A stretch of DNA of 46,369 nucleotides from a virus, in IMG/VR virus record IMGVR_UViG_3300024517_000026, positions 1 through 46,369 of that record. One strand, written 5' to 3'. This document shows positions 14,703 to 21,372 of this stretch, one piece after another (position 1 is the first letter of the stretch; every line of letters starts with the position of its first letter). The notes beneath the pieces are model-generated. The model was not told the origin of the DNA. It worked only from the letters and a program-made list of their open reading frames with translations, and did no database searches. Both the position numbers and the translations under genes were made by a program.

Positions 14703-15463
14703 TTTTTCTTTCTGCGGATTTTTATTTTCCTGTTTTCTTGTAACGGAAATTCCATTTGTGCTGGGTCTTCGCCAGGTCCAGGGGCATCCACGCCTTGTGG
14801 TGATAGAACACCACGGATAAAATTAATTGCGTCCATTAGTGTTTCGGGGTTTGCATGTTGCATAGCTTCTTCATCTGTGGATGGATACACTTCAACTTCA
14901 TAATTGCTATCATCCCACACATCAATCGTAGCACTCTTGTAGGGCTCTCCCGAGGGGCTACTGTAGTTTGTTATTCCTTGTTGTTTCTCGCGACTGGATG
15001 CTTTATCTTGCAAGCCTAGATTTTCCATCTCAGGAGAGATAATGGTGTTAATAGCATTTTCCAGTTCTACGGCTAGTTCCTTGTTGTATCTGTCTTCGCC
15101 GAAGCGAGTTACGATTTCATCAAAGTCAGCAAACTTTTCTGCGCCCGCAGTTACTTCTGCAAGAATTTCTTTAATATATTCCTGTAGCGATTCTTTTTCT
15201 AAGAGTGATTCATTTTTTTTATCAACACCTACATCCTTGATGCTTCCGTATTTATCGGGATTAGCATTGACGGCTGCTCGGGCCCTTTCTTCTGTCTTTC
15301 CACCGGCTCTTAAGGCGTCGGCCACCTTGCTTACAGAAATATCTTCATCCTCGGGAACACCAAGCTCTCTGTGCAACGCGCCTTTGTTTTTTCCAAATGC
15401 TTTTTGCATCCAGTCTTCTTCTTCTTGGATAATTTGTTTGAGTTTTGATTTTGTGATTTTCAC
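14699..15463 (-). CDS. Tagged protein, apparently two modules (putative capsid cargo)
   Basis: 254 residues with a GTG start that overlaps the previous stop as GTGA. Residues 1-19 are the tag (MKITKSKLKQIIQEEEDWM). Residues 20-80 form a small helical unit (AFGKNKGALHRELGVPEDED). A second tag-like helix lies at residues 91-104 (ESLQEYIKEILAEV), followed by a longer acidic body with helix (FDEIVTRFGEDRYNKELAVE) and strand (YKSATIDVWDDSNYEVEVYP), then a basic tail (ENRKIKIRRKKK). The arrangement looks like two tagged proteins joined in one frame. The basic C-terminus might contact DNA. Function is unknown. Confidence 0.65.
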   Translation of the reverse strand: MKITKSKLKQIIQEEEDWMQKAFGKNKGALHRELGVPEDEDISVSKVADALRAGGKTEERARAAVNANPDKYGSIKDVGVDKKNESLLEKESLQEYIKEILAEVTAGAEKFADFDEIVTRFGEDRYNKELAVELENAINTIISPEMENLGLQDKASSREKQQGITNYSSPSGEPYKSATIDVWDDSNYEVEVYPSTDEEAMQHANPETLMDAINFIRGVLSPQGVDAPGPGEDPAQMEFPLQENRKIKIRRKKK

Positions 15464-15702
15464 GACATCGTCCTTGACTCGATTGTATCCATTATATCAG
15501 CATCAGTAACTCCGGCTTCGACGCATTGATTTACCGCAGCTTCTAAAGCGGCGAGTGCCGCCCCTTGCTTGTCAGTTAGATCGGTATACAACTTTTGTCC
15601 GGTCTGATCAGCGTAGAGTTGAGCGGTTGGATCATCATAACGAGGAGCTTCGCTCAATTCCTCTTTGATGATTTGTTTAAGTTTTTGTTTTGTAATTTTC
15701 AT
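15460..15702 (-). CDS. Small tagged protein (putative capsid cargo)
   Basis: 80 residues from the ATG at 15702, which restores the tag MKITKQKLKQIIKEELSEA. A frame starting at 15732 would add 10 residues and lie inside the previous gene, and is rejected. The body is Asp/Ala-rich: a Tyr/Asp segment (RYDDPTAQLYADQTGQKLY), then a helix (KQGAALAALEAAVNQCVEAG) with one cysteine and a short acidic end. It follows the upstream gene with a 1-base gap and overlaps the next GTG. No family is recognised. Confidence 0.65.
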   Translation of the reverse strand: MKITKQKLKQIIKEELSEAPRYDDPTAQLYADQTGQKLYTDLTDKQGAALAALEAAVNQCVEAGVTDADIMDTIESRTMS

Positions 15703-15703
15703 T

Positions 15704-15889
15704 TTAGTTTCCGTGTTTCCAGTTAGTCGCAATATCCGCGATGCCCTGTATTCCTATGTAACCCAACGCAATAGCCACCCATTGATCGCCACTGATCGGA
15801 CCTAGATATAAAAAGAGAGTGGCTAAAGAGAAAACCGTAAATTTTCTCGATACCACTTTCTTTAATGTTTTGTCAATAAATGAACTCAC
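15704..15889 (-). CDS. Small membrane protein, holin candidate
   Basis: 61 residues with a GTG start overlapping the previous stop as GTGA. A basic amphipathic N-terminus (IDKTLKKVVSRK) is followed by two hydrophobic segments, residues about 17-30 (FTVFSLATLFLYLG) and 37-53 (WVAIALGYIGIQGIADI), with a tight turn (PISGDQ) between them. The size and two-span form fit small phage holins, which time lysis by opening the inner membrane. Its neighbour on one side is another tiny membrane protein, and spanin-like genes lie about 1.8 kb downstream. The holin role is inferred from topology and context. Confidence 0.6.
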   Translation of the reverse strand: MSSFIDKTLKKVVSRKFTVFSLATLFLYLGPISGDQWVAIALGYIGIQGIADIATNWKHGN

Positions 15890-16116
15890 TCTTTTCCTTT
15901 GTTGAACAAACTCAACAAAACAATAAGCGACAATAGTCCAACAAACCCACTTGATCCAATAGACTCAATTAGTTTGACAACGTTGCCGACGACGCCCATT
16001 CCAAAAATACCTGCTCCATAAATTACTTCAACAAGAATTGCCAAAGCGAGCAAATTCATTACCAGACCTGTAAGTCCACTAACACCTTCATTAACTGTTT
16101 TTAAAATATCTTTCAT
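15886..16116 (-). CDS. Small membrane protein, second holin/antiholin candidate
   Basis: 76 residues from the ATG at 16116, placed 7 bases after a strong AGGAGGT. A TTG at 16137 would place the ribosome binding site inside the gene and is rejected. Sequence: a short polar start (MKDILKTVNEGVSG), a hydrophobic segment at about residues 15-35 (TGLVMNLLALAILVEVIYGA), a Gly/Val-rich region (36-50), and a second membrane span (GFVGLLSLIVLLSLF) ending NKGKE. It follows the SbcDC gene after a promoter-like CTATTTATA. It may act with the next membrane protein; the exact role is unknown. Confidence 0.6.
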   Translation of the reverse strand: MKDILKTVNEGVSGLTGLVMNLLALAILVEVIYGAGIFGMGVVGNVVKLIESIGSSGFVGLLSLIVLLSLFNKGKE

Positions 16117-16138
16117 ATTCACGTACCTCCTACGCAAA

Positions 16139-16149
16139 TATAAATAGTT
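16139..16149 (-). promoter_or_regulatory. AACTATTTATA motif between SbcDC and the membrane-protein genes
   Basis: The minus strand reads AACTATTTATA, 22 bases before the ATG at 16116 and directly after the SbcDC stop. It matches the recurring upstream motif. On the plus strand the same bases contain TATAAATA, the exact T4 late core, but no plus-strand gene follows. Confidence 0.4.
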
Positions 16150-16151
16150 AG

Positions 16152-19100
16152 CTACGCAGTAACATTCGCATATCCATCTTTCTTTTCTATAGTGATGATT
16201 GAGTCCGCAGCATCTTTTAAGTTATCAAGATGAGAAATTAAAATAACAGTTTTGAAAATAGAAGTTGTAATATCGAGAATACGCACAAAGCCTTCCATTC
16301 TTTCAGCATCTAAAGCAGTACCGGGCTCGTCTAAAATAAACAATTGTGATTTGGGTAATGAAGAAATATTTGTGAACGCCAAACGTATTGCCATCGCAGC
16401 CACAGTTTTTTCCGCACCACTAGCCATTTCTAATGGACTAGGATCACGATCTGGTTGTTGGATATAAATATCTAGACGATTGTCGTCCGTCTCAAAGAGC
16501 ACTTGGAAATCTACTACATTCGCAAGTATCTTGGAAATCTCATTATTGATTGTTGGCAAACTCTTTTTGATTATGTTATATGCAATACCGTTCGGGTGCA
16601 TACAGCGCATATACAGATCGTGTGCTTCATAATCATTCTTTAGGTTTTCGCACTTGGTCTTTTCTACTTCGAGATTTTGAATTCTATGTTCGCTAAACCC
16701 ATGAAGTTTATAAAGCCTTAGCAATTCGCTTTCGCATTCCTCTAACTTAACAACGCATTTCCTAAGCGCAGAAATCTTTAAGTTCTTATCTTTAACAATC
16801 CCTTCTAAATCTTCTATGACCTCTTTATTATCATCATAAAACTTTTCTTTCTCTTGGAGTTCTCTTATTTCGTGTTCTATGATCAATTTCTTTGAGGATA
16901 GGTTCTCTATCAAAAGTTCATCAGTAGGTATCTGATTCTCTAAATCTTTTTTGAGTTTCAGTAGATCCTCAAACTTGGCAAGATGGCTCTCTACATTATC
17001 AATTTCTAAAGAATTCATTTCCACTTGAATTGATTGGGACTCCTCCTGTTTAGTTTGTTGACCAATTTGAACTAATGGAATTTTATTTTTGGCTTCATAC
17101 GCATCACGAATAAATTTACAATGTGAAAATTCAGATCCACAAGGAACCTCTTTCAATAACTTCGCTCGCGTCTCAAATTGAGATAATTCAGTTTTACTGG
17201 CTTTTAGATCTAAAGTGATATTCACTAGTTCTTTTTCGAGTTCTAGATATTTTCGCTTCTGTGAAAATAGAAAATCCTCATCAAACGATTTAATGAAATC
17301 GTTAGCTTTAGTAATTTTGTTTTTATTTTTGATGTTCTCATCAGTCTTGTGTATTATGTCTTTTTCGTATAGTAACAACTTCTTCTCTGACTGAGATATG
17401 GAATTACGAATATTAAGAATATCAATGATTTCTGTGGGGGCTGATTGAATTTTATCTTCTAGATCTGAAATCTGATCCTTAAGAACAACAACCTCCTTCT
17501 TTAATATCTCACAACTATTTTTTCTTTTTATCGTCGCGGCTTCGTTATCAAGAAGATCTTTATGGGCTATCCTTATGTCTTCATCATAATCAACCGCATC
17601 AAGAACTTTAATCTCGGCTTTGATATCGGCTGCATCTTCCTTTGCTGTCTTGAATTTTTTATCAAAGATCTCTAGATCTAAAAACTTTGCCAAGATTTCT
17701 TTGCGCCTTGTAGAGCCTTCATTAATAAATGCTAGCGCACCCAATTGAGAACTCATAGAAGTTATTAAGAAATCGTCAAGACTTCCAAAATATTTCATAA
17801 TATTCTTGTCGGTGTCTGAGCGAGTAAGCCCATTTAAAGATTCTTCCTTTTCAGTCGCTATGTCCCAAGATTTAAAGTCTACAACAGTTTTAGCCTCAAC
17901 TGTTTCTGCCCCTTTTAGCCGCTTGAGATACTTGCTGGATTCTCTCCTAATTGTATATACTTTGTTGCCTCGCCTAATCTTAACCTGACCAAAGCCTTCG
18001 GTCTTGTTGTTATTGATTATGTTGAGGTTCTTACGCGAATTCTTTGAAATTGAGTTGTAGATCGTATACAAAAGCGAATCAACGATACTGGACTTACCAG
18101 AAAAGTTGCGACCATAAATCCCAGTAATTCCACTATAATTGGTAAAGTCTATGCGATTGCCTTCGCCATAATTAAACAGGTTGCTCCACTCCAATTCCAG
18201 AATTTCAAAATCCACATTACGATAAGTCTCGTCATTGTTTTCGACAATCTGTTTATATTTTTTGTTTAGATCCCGGATCTTCTTTTCAAGAGCTTCATCA
18301 ATTTTATAGTCTTCTAGATATTCGCCAATTAATTTTTCTTGAACTACAAGATCTCTGAGGTTTTCTTTTTGAAAAGAGTCTCCTATCTCCACACCGCTGG
18401 TGAACGTAGATTTATTCACTACCGTAATTGATTCTGGCTTGTGGCGTTTTTTTGCAACATCCACAGCCTTCTTTAGTGCTATGGCGGAAATGCTGTTCTC
18501 TACCACCAATCTCAAACGAGCACCTTCAGGTACAGAAGTTTCGGGAACTTTGCCATCCTTGGTAAGAGGTAGCGAGATAAATGGTTTTGGATTTGTAAGA
18601 GTGACGGGTCTAACGGTAAAATCTTCTTTGCTCTTAATATCCCAAATCAAGAAACCTTTACAAGTTCCTTCGCCATGATTTTGTTGGATGGTGCTGCCAG
18701 CATAACGAATGCGGCCGGCTTTGTCCATAATTTGATTTGTTAAGTGTATGTCTCCCAACATCGCATAATCAAATTTATCAAAGATCGAAATGTCATGCTC
18801 GCCAATATCCATCTTCCACCCTATGTCTGTTTGACAACCACTAATGGAGCCATGATAAAGAGCAATATTTATTTGATCAGGATTGGACGGATCTTTCCAA
18901 TTATCCTCATCAAACACGCTCAACACGTTTAAGGTAAACTCGTGACCCATATCAACTTCGCAAGAGTTCTTTAGTAAATGTAGGTTGGAATGATTAAGAG
19001 ATTTTACGATTGGAGTGATTGCATCTTGTCTGCTTGTGTTTCTTAAGTTGCCGTCGTGATTGCCTAAGATGATATATGTTGGGGCAATCTCCGCTAAATT

Positions 19101-19295
19101 ATAAAGAAAGTCAGAAGTCATCTCCACATATTCAGGAGAAATCTGTGTCTTGGTGTGGCATATGTCGCCACAATGAACAATATAATCCACCTTCTCTTTT
19201 CGGAGAGTTTCATATATTTTATTAAATATAATCTTATATTCGGTGTGATATTTGAGATTGCGAATATGGGTATCCGCGATGTGAGCAAACTTCAT
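16152..19295 (-). CDS. SbcD-SbcC fusion (T4 gp47-gp46-like recombination nuclease) in one chain
   Basis: 1,047 residues. Residues 1-about 340 are an Mre11/SbcD metallophosphoesterase: Asp8 and His10 in FAHIADTHIRN, Asp44 in VHCGDICH, NHD at 79-81 in YIILGNHDGN, a later YHGSISG and MLGDIHLTNQ. From about residue 368 it is a Rad50/SbcC SMC-type ATPase: GIYGRNFSGKSSIVDSLLYT (Walker A near 395), long coiled coils, a Cys pair near 718-725 (PCGSEFSHCKF), signature EMASGAEKTVAAMAIRL near 950 and LFILDEPGTALDA (Walker B near 985). In T4 these are separate proteins (47 and 46) that process ends for recombination-dependent replication. The zinc hook is C-x6-C rather than C-x2-C. The gene starts 2 bases after a predicted transcription start, with no Shine-Dalgarno. 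Confidence 0.93.
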   Translation of the reverse strand: MKFAHIADTHIRNLKYHTEYKIIFNKIYETLRKEKVDYIVHCGDICHTKTQISPEYVEMTSDFLYNLAEIAPTYIILGNHDGNLRNTSRQDAITPIVKSLNHSNLHLLKNSCEVDMGHEFTLNVLSVFDEDNWKDPSNPDQINIALYHGSISGCQTDIGWKMDIGEHDISIFDKFDYAMLGDIHLTNQIMDKAGRIRYAGSTIQQNHGEGTCKGFLIWDIKSKEDFTVRPVTLTNPKPFISLPLTKDGKVPETSVPEGARLRLVVENSISAIALKKAVDVAKKRHKPESITVVNKSTFTSGVEIGDSFQKENLRDLVVQEKLIGEYLEDYKIDEALEKKIRDLNKKYKQIVENNDETYRNVDFEILELEWSNLFNYGEGNRIDFTNYSGITGIYGRNFSGKSSIVDSLLYTIYNSISKNSRKNLNIINNNKTEGFGQVKIRRGNKVYTIRRESSKYLKRLKGAETVEAKTVVDFKSWDIATEKEESLNGLTRSDTDKNIMKYFGSLDDFLITSMSSQLGALAFINEGSTRRKEILAKFLDLEIFDKKFKTAKEDAADIKAEIKVLDAVDYDEDIRIAHKDLLDNEAATIKRKNSCEILKKEVVVLKDQISDLEDKIQSAPTEIIDILNIRNSISQSEKKLLLYEKDIIHKTDENIKNKNKITKANDFIKSFDEDFLFSQKRKYLELEKELVNITLDLKASKTELSQFETRAKLLKEVPCGSEFSHCKFIRDAYEAKNKIPLVQIGQQTKQEESQSIQVEMNSLEIDNVESHLAKFEDLLKLKKDLENQIPTDELLIENLSSKKLIIEHEIRELQEKEKFYDDNKEVIEDLEGIVKDKNLKISALRKCVVKLEECESELLRLYKLHGFSEHRIQNLEVEKTKCENLKNDYEAHDLYMRCMHPNGIAYNIIKKSLPTINNEISKILANVVDFQVLFETDDNRLDIYIQQPDRDPSPLEMASGAEKTVAAMAIRLAFTNISSLPKSQLFILDEPGTALDAERMEGFVRILDITTSIFKTVILISHLDNLKDAADSIITIEKKDGYANVTA

Positions 19296-19303
19296 TACTT
19301 ACC

Positions 19304-19331
19304 ATTATACCAGGAGATATGGTTAAGTCAA
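19304..19331 (-). promoter_or_regulatory. Sigma70-like promoter for SbcDC
   Basis: The minus strand carries TTGACT (19331-19326), a 16-base spacer ending in TGG, then TATAAT (19309-19304), so it also has an extended -10. Transcription should start near 19297, only about 2 bases before the ATG at 19295, giving a nearly leaderless mRNA. No ribosome binding site is seen, in agreement. Confidence 0.6.
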
Positions 19332-19355
19332 GAGAAAGTTTTTGTTTAGTTAATT

Positions 19356-19595
19356 TTATCCACTCTTTCTCCAAGGGCACGGTGGTTTGCTGGGGTCATT
19401 GGTTATCGCATCCATTTTGGCTTCCAGCTCATCAAGAAACTGTCCATCTTGAGCGCCGCTCGGATCGTTCCGCATGTTGGCCAGAGCCTGAGCATAATGC
19501 CGTTGTAACTTCGCACACTCATCTTCTTCTTCGTTCATTAGTGTATCAAGTTCTTCCTTAATAATTTGTTTAAGTTTTGATTTAGTTAATTTCAT
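19356..19595 (-). CDS. Small tagged protein (putative capsid cargo)
   Basis: 79 residues starting MKLTKSKLKQIIKEELDTLM. After the tag come an acidic turn (NEEEDE), a helix (CAKLQRHYAQALANMRN), another helix (GQFLDELEAKMDAITN) and a Pro/Cys tail (KPPCPWRKSG). The 45 bases upstream, including AGGAGAAACAA, are nearly the same as those upstream of the next tagged gene (19640-19903), which marks a duplicated leader plus tag followed by unrelated bodies. No known domain. Confidence 0.65.
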   Translation of the reverse strand: MKLTKSKLKQIIKEELDTLMNEEEDECAKLQRHYAQALANMRNDPSGAQDGQFLDELEAKMDAITNDPSKPPCPWRKSG

Positions 19596-19637
19596 TTGTT
19601 TCTCCTATAAAACCGAAAGTTTCTTTAATAAATAGTT
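19593..19637 (-). repeat. Duplicated leader, copy A
   Basis: This copy matches 19901-19945 at 40 of 45 bases. It contains the start codon, AGGAGAAACAA ribosome binding site, a shared GAAACTTTCG block and the AACTATTTATT motif. Similarity continues into the tag codons, mostly with synonymous differences. Confidence 0.8.
19627..19637 (-). promoter_or_regulatory. AACTATTTATT motif upstream of the 79-residue tagged gene
   Basis: The minus strand reads AACTATTTATT, 31 bases from the ATG at 19595. Spacing is identical to that in the duplicated leader upstream of the neighbouring tagged gene. A promoter role is inferred. Confidence 0.45.
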
Positions 19638-19639
19638 GC

Positions 19640-19903
19640 TTATACTTCTTCTAAGCGAAACCGCACTAGAACAAAGTTTCTTCCTGGGTTTTCATTGGAG
19701 TATTCTTCTAGTACGTCTTGGCCATCTTTATCATCATATCCACTCCATCCATCCTCTCCACGAGGCATCATCAATTTGCCGCGCTCTTTTTCCGCGACAT
19801 AAACAATATCTTCTCTATCATATTGCACCGATTCCTCGTTTAAGTTAATACCAGAGATTTCCTCTTTGATGATCTGTTTGAGTTTTGATTTGGTAAGTTT
19901 CAT
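19640..19903 (-). CDS. Small tagged protein (putative capsid cargo)
   Basis: 87 residues starting MKLTKSKLKQIIKEEISGIN; the first 15 residues equal those of the downstream tagged gene although several codons differ (for example ATC ATC AAA GAG against ATT ATT AAG GAA). The body is acidic: a strand-like section (YDREDIVYVAEKERGKLMMP), a Gly/Asp-rich turn (GEDGWSGYDDKDGQD), a helix and a final strand (RNFVLVRFRLEEV). It may be a small alpha/beta fold. It lies between the primase and SbcDC genes. No family is recognised. Confidence 0.65.
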   Translation of the reverse strand: MKLTKSKLKQIIKEEISGINLNEESVQYDREDIVYVAEKERGKLMMPRGEDGWSGYDDKDGQDVLEEYSNENPGRNFVLVRFRLEEV

Positions 19904-19945
19904 TTGTTTCTCCTGTTAAAGCGAAAGTTTCTCCAATAAATAGTT
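19901..19945 (-). repeat. Duplicated leader, copy B
   Basis: Partner of 19593-19637, with 5 mismatches in 45 bases. Part of it lies inside the end of the primase gene, so the primase C-terminus (NYLLEKLSL) is encoded by the repeat, while the other copy lies in non-coding DNA. Confidence 0.8.
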
Positions 19946-20827
19946 GTCTAAAGAAACAAAAGTGGAAGTTTTCTTGCGAGCTTGGAATGTTTCCTTATCC
20001 ATCTCTCCAATGTCTCCAAACCCCGAAGTATCAATCCTGTAAACATCCACGCCATATGACATAAATAGTTTGCTTATTTTATATTCTTTTGCGCGGGCAT
20101 CATCATCCAGGGCAATATATATCTTATCGCAGTTATCCACAATCTTTTGAAAACTATAGCTATTTTCTCGTAGTGTAGAGCCAAGCAGGGGAATAGCGTT
20201 GGTTGCTTTTATTGCGTCGAACACACCTTCCACAATTGTGATGTCTTTATCCCAATCAAGATACAGTTCGTTAAAGATGAAATCGCGTTCTGCTGGTGGG
20301 TTTTTATATTTCATCCAGTCGTCGCTATATCCTCTAGCGATAAAATAATTAATGTTTCCATCAAGATCAAACGAAGGCACGATCACTCTTTTAGCATACT
20401 GCCCGTCAGGGCAATAACCAATCTTCCACCACAAAATATCTTCGCGGTCAATACCTCGGGTCTTTAAATAATTTCTGGCTGGCAAAGAAAGTGGAGTGAG
20501 TTTCTTTTTGGTTAAAGAAATAAATTCTTCTGGAAGTGTGACGATGATCTTTTCTTCTTCCGGTTTTTCCAGATCGGACATGTCAACAATGCCGCAAAGT
20601 GTTTTCCACTCAGAACGGTTTTTTGGTTTTCCATAAGATGAAACAAGATGCGAAATCCTGCGACCGTTATAGTCGCAGACCCAACACTTGAAAACATTCT
20701 TGTCAAAATTTATCGAAAACTTTGGTTTGTGGTGTTTGCACTTGGGGCAATAAAAAAGAAACTCATCTTTTGATTTGGAATAAGATCCAAGGAAATCTTC
20801 AATTATTCTAACTTTTCTTTCAGACAT
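19916..20827 (-). CDS. DnaG-type primase (zinc-binding plus TOPRIM)
   Basis: 303 residues. The N-terminal CHC2-type zinc module is visible: Cys27 and Cys30 in LFYCPKCKHHK, Cys48 and Cys51 in FKCWVCDYNG. A linker with a basic RNA-polymerase-like core follows (PARNYLKTRGIDREDILWW, then KRVIVPSFDLDGNINYF and GYSDDWMKYKNP). The TOPRIM fold has Glu200 in ITIVEGVFDAIKA and Asp241/Asp243 in IYIALDDDAR, the metal ligands for primer synthesis. Length is close to T4 gp61 (342) and much shorter than bacterial DnaG, without a helicase-binding domain. It starts 25 bases inside the end of the RuvC gene, so the two are co-transcribed. It makes RNA primers for lagging-strand replication. Confidence 0.88.
   Translation of the reverse strand: MSERKVRIIEDFLGSYSKSKDEFLFYCPKCKHHKPKFSINFDKNVFKCWVCDYNGRRISHLVSSYGKPKNRSEWKTLCGIVDMSDLEKPEEEKIIVTLPEEFISLTKKKLTPLSLPARNYLKTRGIDREDILWWKIGYCPDGQYAKRVIVPSFDLDGNINYFIARGYSDDWMKYKNPPAERDFIFNELYLDWDKDITIVEGVFDAIKATNAIPLLGSTLRENSYSFQKIVDNCDKIYIALDDDARAKEYKISKLFMSYGVDVYRIDTSGFGDIGEMDKETFQARKKTSTFVSLDNYLLEKLSL
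19935..19945 (-). promoter_or_regulatory. AACTATTTATT motif upstream of the 87-residue tagged gene
   Basis: The minus strand reads AACTATTTATT, 31 bases from the ATG at 19903 and overlapping the last primase codons. It belongs to the duplicated leader and recurs at six other gene starts. Confidence 0.45.
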
Positions 20828-21336
20828 TCAAAACCCGCTCTCGCAATTATTAAGGAATCAGCCTGGTCATAACAATATGGCTTTGGCTTACCCGTTCTTC
20901 CATACTCTACAGTAAAGTGGGGTTCGTTGTCAATAAGAAAATTCATAACCTGCTCTTTTGCCTTGGTTCCTCTTTTAATAGTAATTCCGCATTTCTTTCT
21001 TGCGGAGATGGCAGGGATGTATTCTGGGATTATATCAAATGCCTCATAGCATAACCAAGACACAATACCGTTGAACTTTGATAAAGTTGCGATTGTGTGA
21101 GAAGATGACTTTCCCATCATAAACATATTAAGCGCGGGCTCAATAAAAATATTCTCAAATGGATAAGAGTCTTTTAGTTTATTTAATTTATCTTTTATGT
21201 GGAGGGCTTTGGAAAAGAGATCGGTGAAGTGATTTTTATTTCTTGTATCCCAGTGTCCGATCTCTGCTATTTGTCCGTTATTCAAAAGAACAGTATATCC
21301 CGTAATGCTGGTGGATATATCAAGTCCTAAAATCAT
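20803..21336 (-). CDS. ruvC: RuvC-like Holliday junction resolvase
   Basis: 177 residues, close to bacterial RuvC (about 170). The RNase H-fold acidic residues are in order: Asp6 in MILGLDISTS, Glu66 in NIFIEPALN, and Asp157 with Asp160 in CYDQADSLIIA. A basic segment (ISARKKCGITIKRGTKAKEQ) precedes the last acidic pair, as in RuvC. The enzyme cuts four-way junctions and would resolve recombination or replication intermediates before packaging; T4 uses the unrelated endonuclease VII (gp49). The start is marked by the typical MILGLD and by a TATAAT 7 bases upstream with no ribosome binding site. It overlaps the primase gene, and together they form a small replication operon. Confidence 0.88.
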   Translation of the reverse strand: MILGLDISTSITGYTVLLNNGQIAEIGHWDTRNKNHFTDLFSKALHIKDKLNKLKDSYPFENIFIEPALNMFMMGKSSSHTIATLSKFNGIVSWLCYEAFDIIPEYIPAISARKKCGITIKRGTKAKEQVMNFLIDNEPHFTVEYGRTGKPKPYCYDQADSLIIARAGFECLKEKLE

Positions 21337-21342
21337 AATTCT

Positions 21343-21372
21343 ATTATACTAGAAGTCGAGCTTAAGTTTAAA
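21343..21372 (-). promoter_or_regulatory. Sigma70-like promoter for RuvC-primase
   Basis: The minus strand carries TATAAT (21348-21343) directly after the stop of the upstream structural gene. TTTAAA (21372-21367) lies upstream with an 18-base spacer (4 of 6 matches to TTGACA). Predicted transcription start falls at about the ATG (21336), so the message would be leaderless, as for SbcDC. Confidence 0.45.

Noticed and set aside
16116-16137. TTG start at 16137 for the small membrane protein.
   Set aside because: It would place the strong AGGAGGT inside the coding sequence; the ATG at 16116 sits 7 bases after it.
16139-16146. Exact T4 late promoter core TATAAATA on the plus strand.
   Set aside because: No plus-strand gene follows; the same bases are explained as the minus-strand AACTATTTATA motif.
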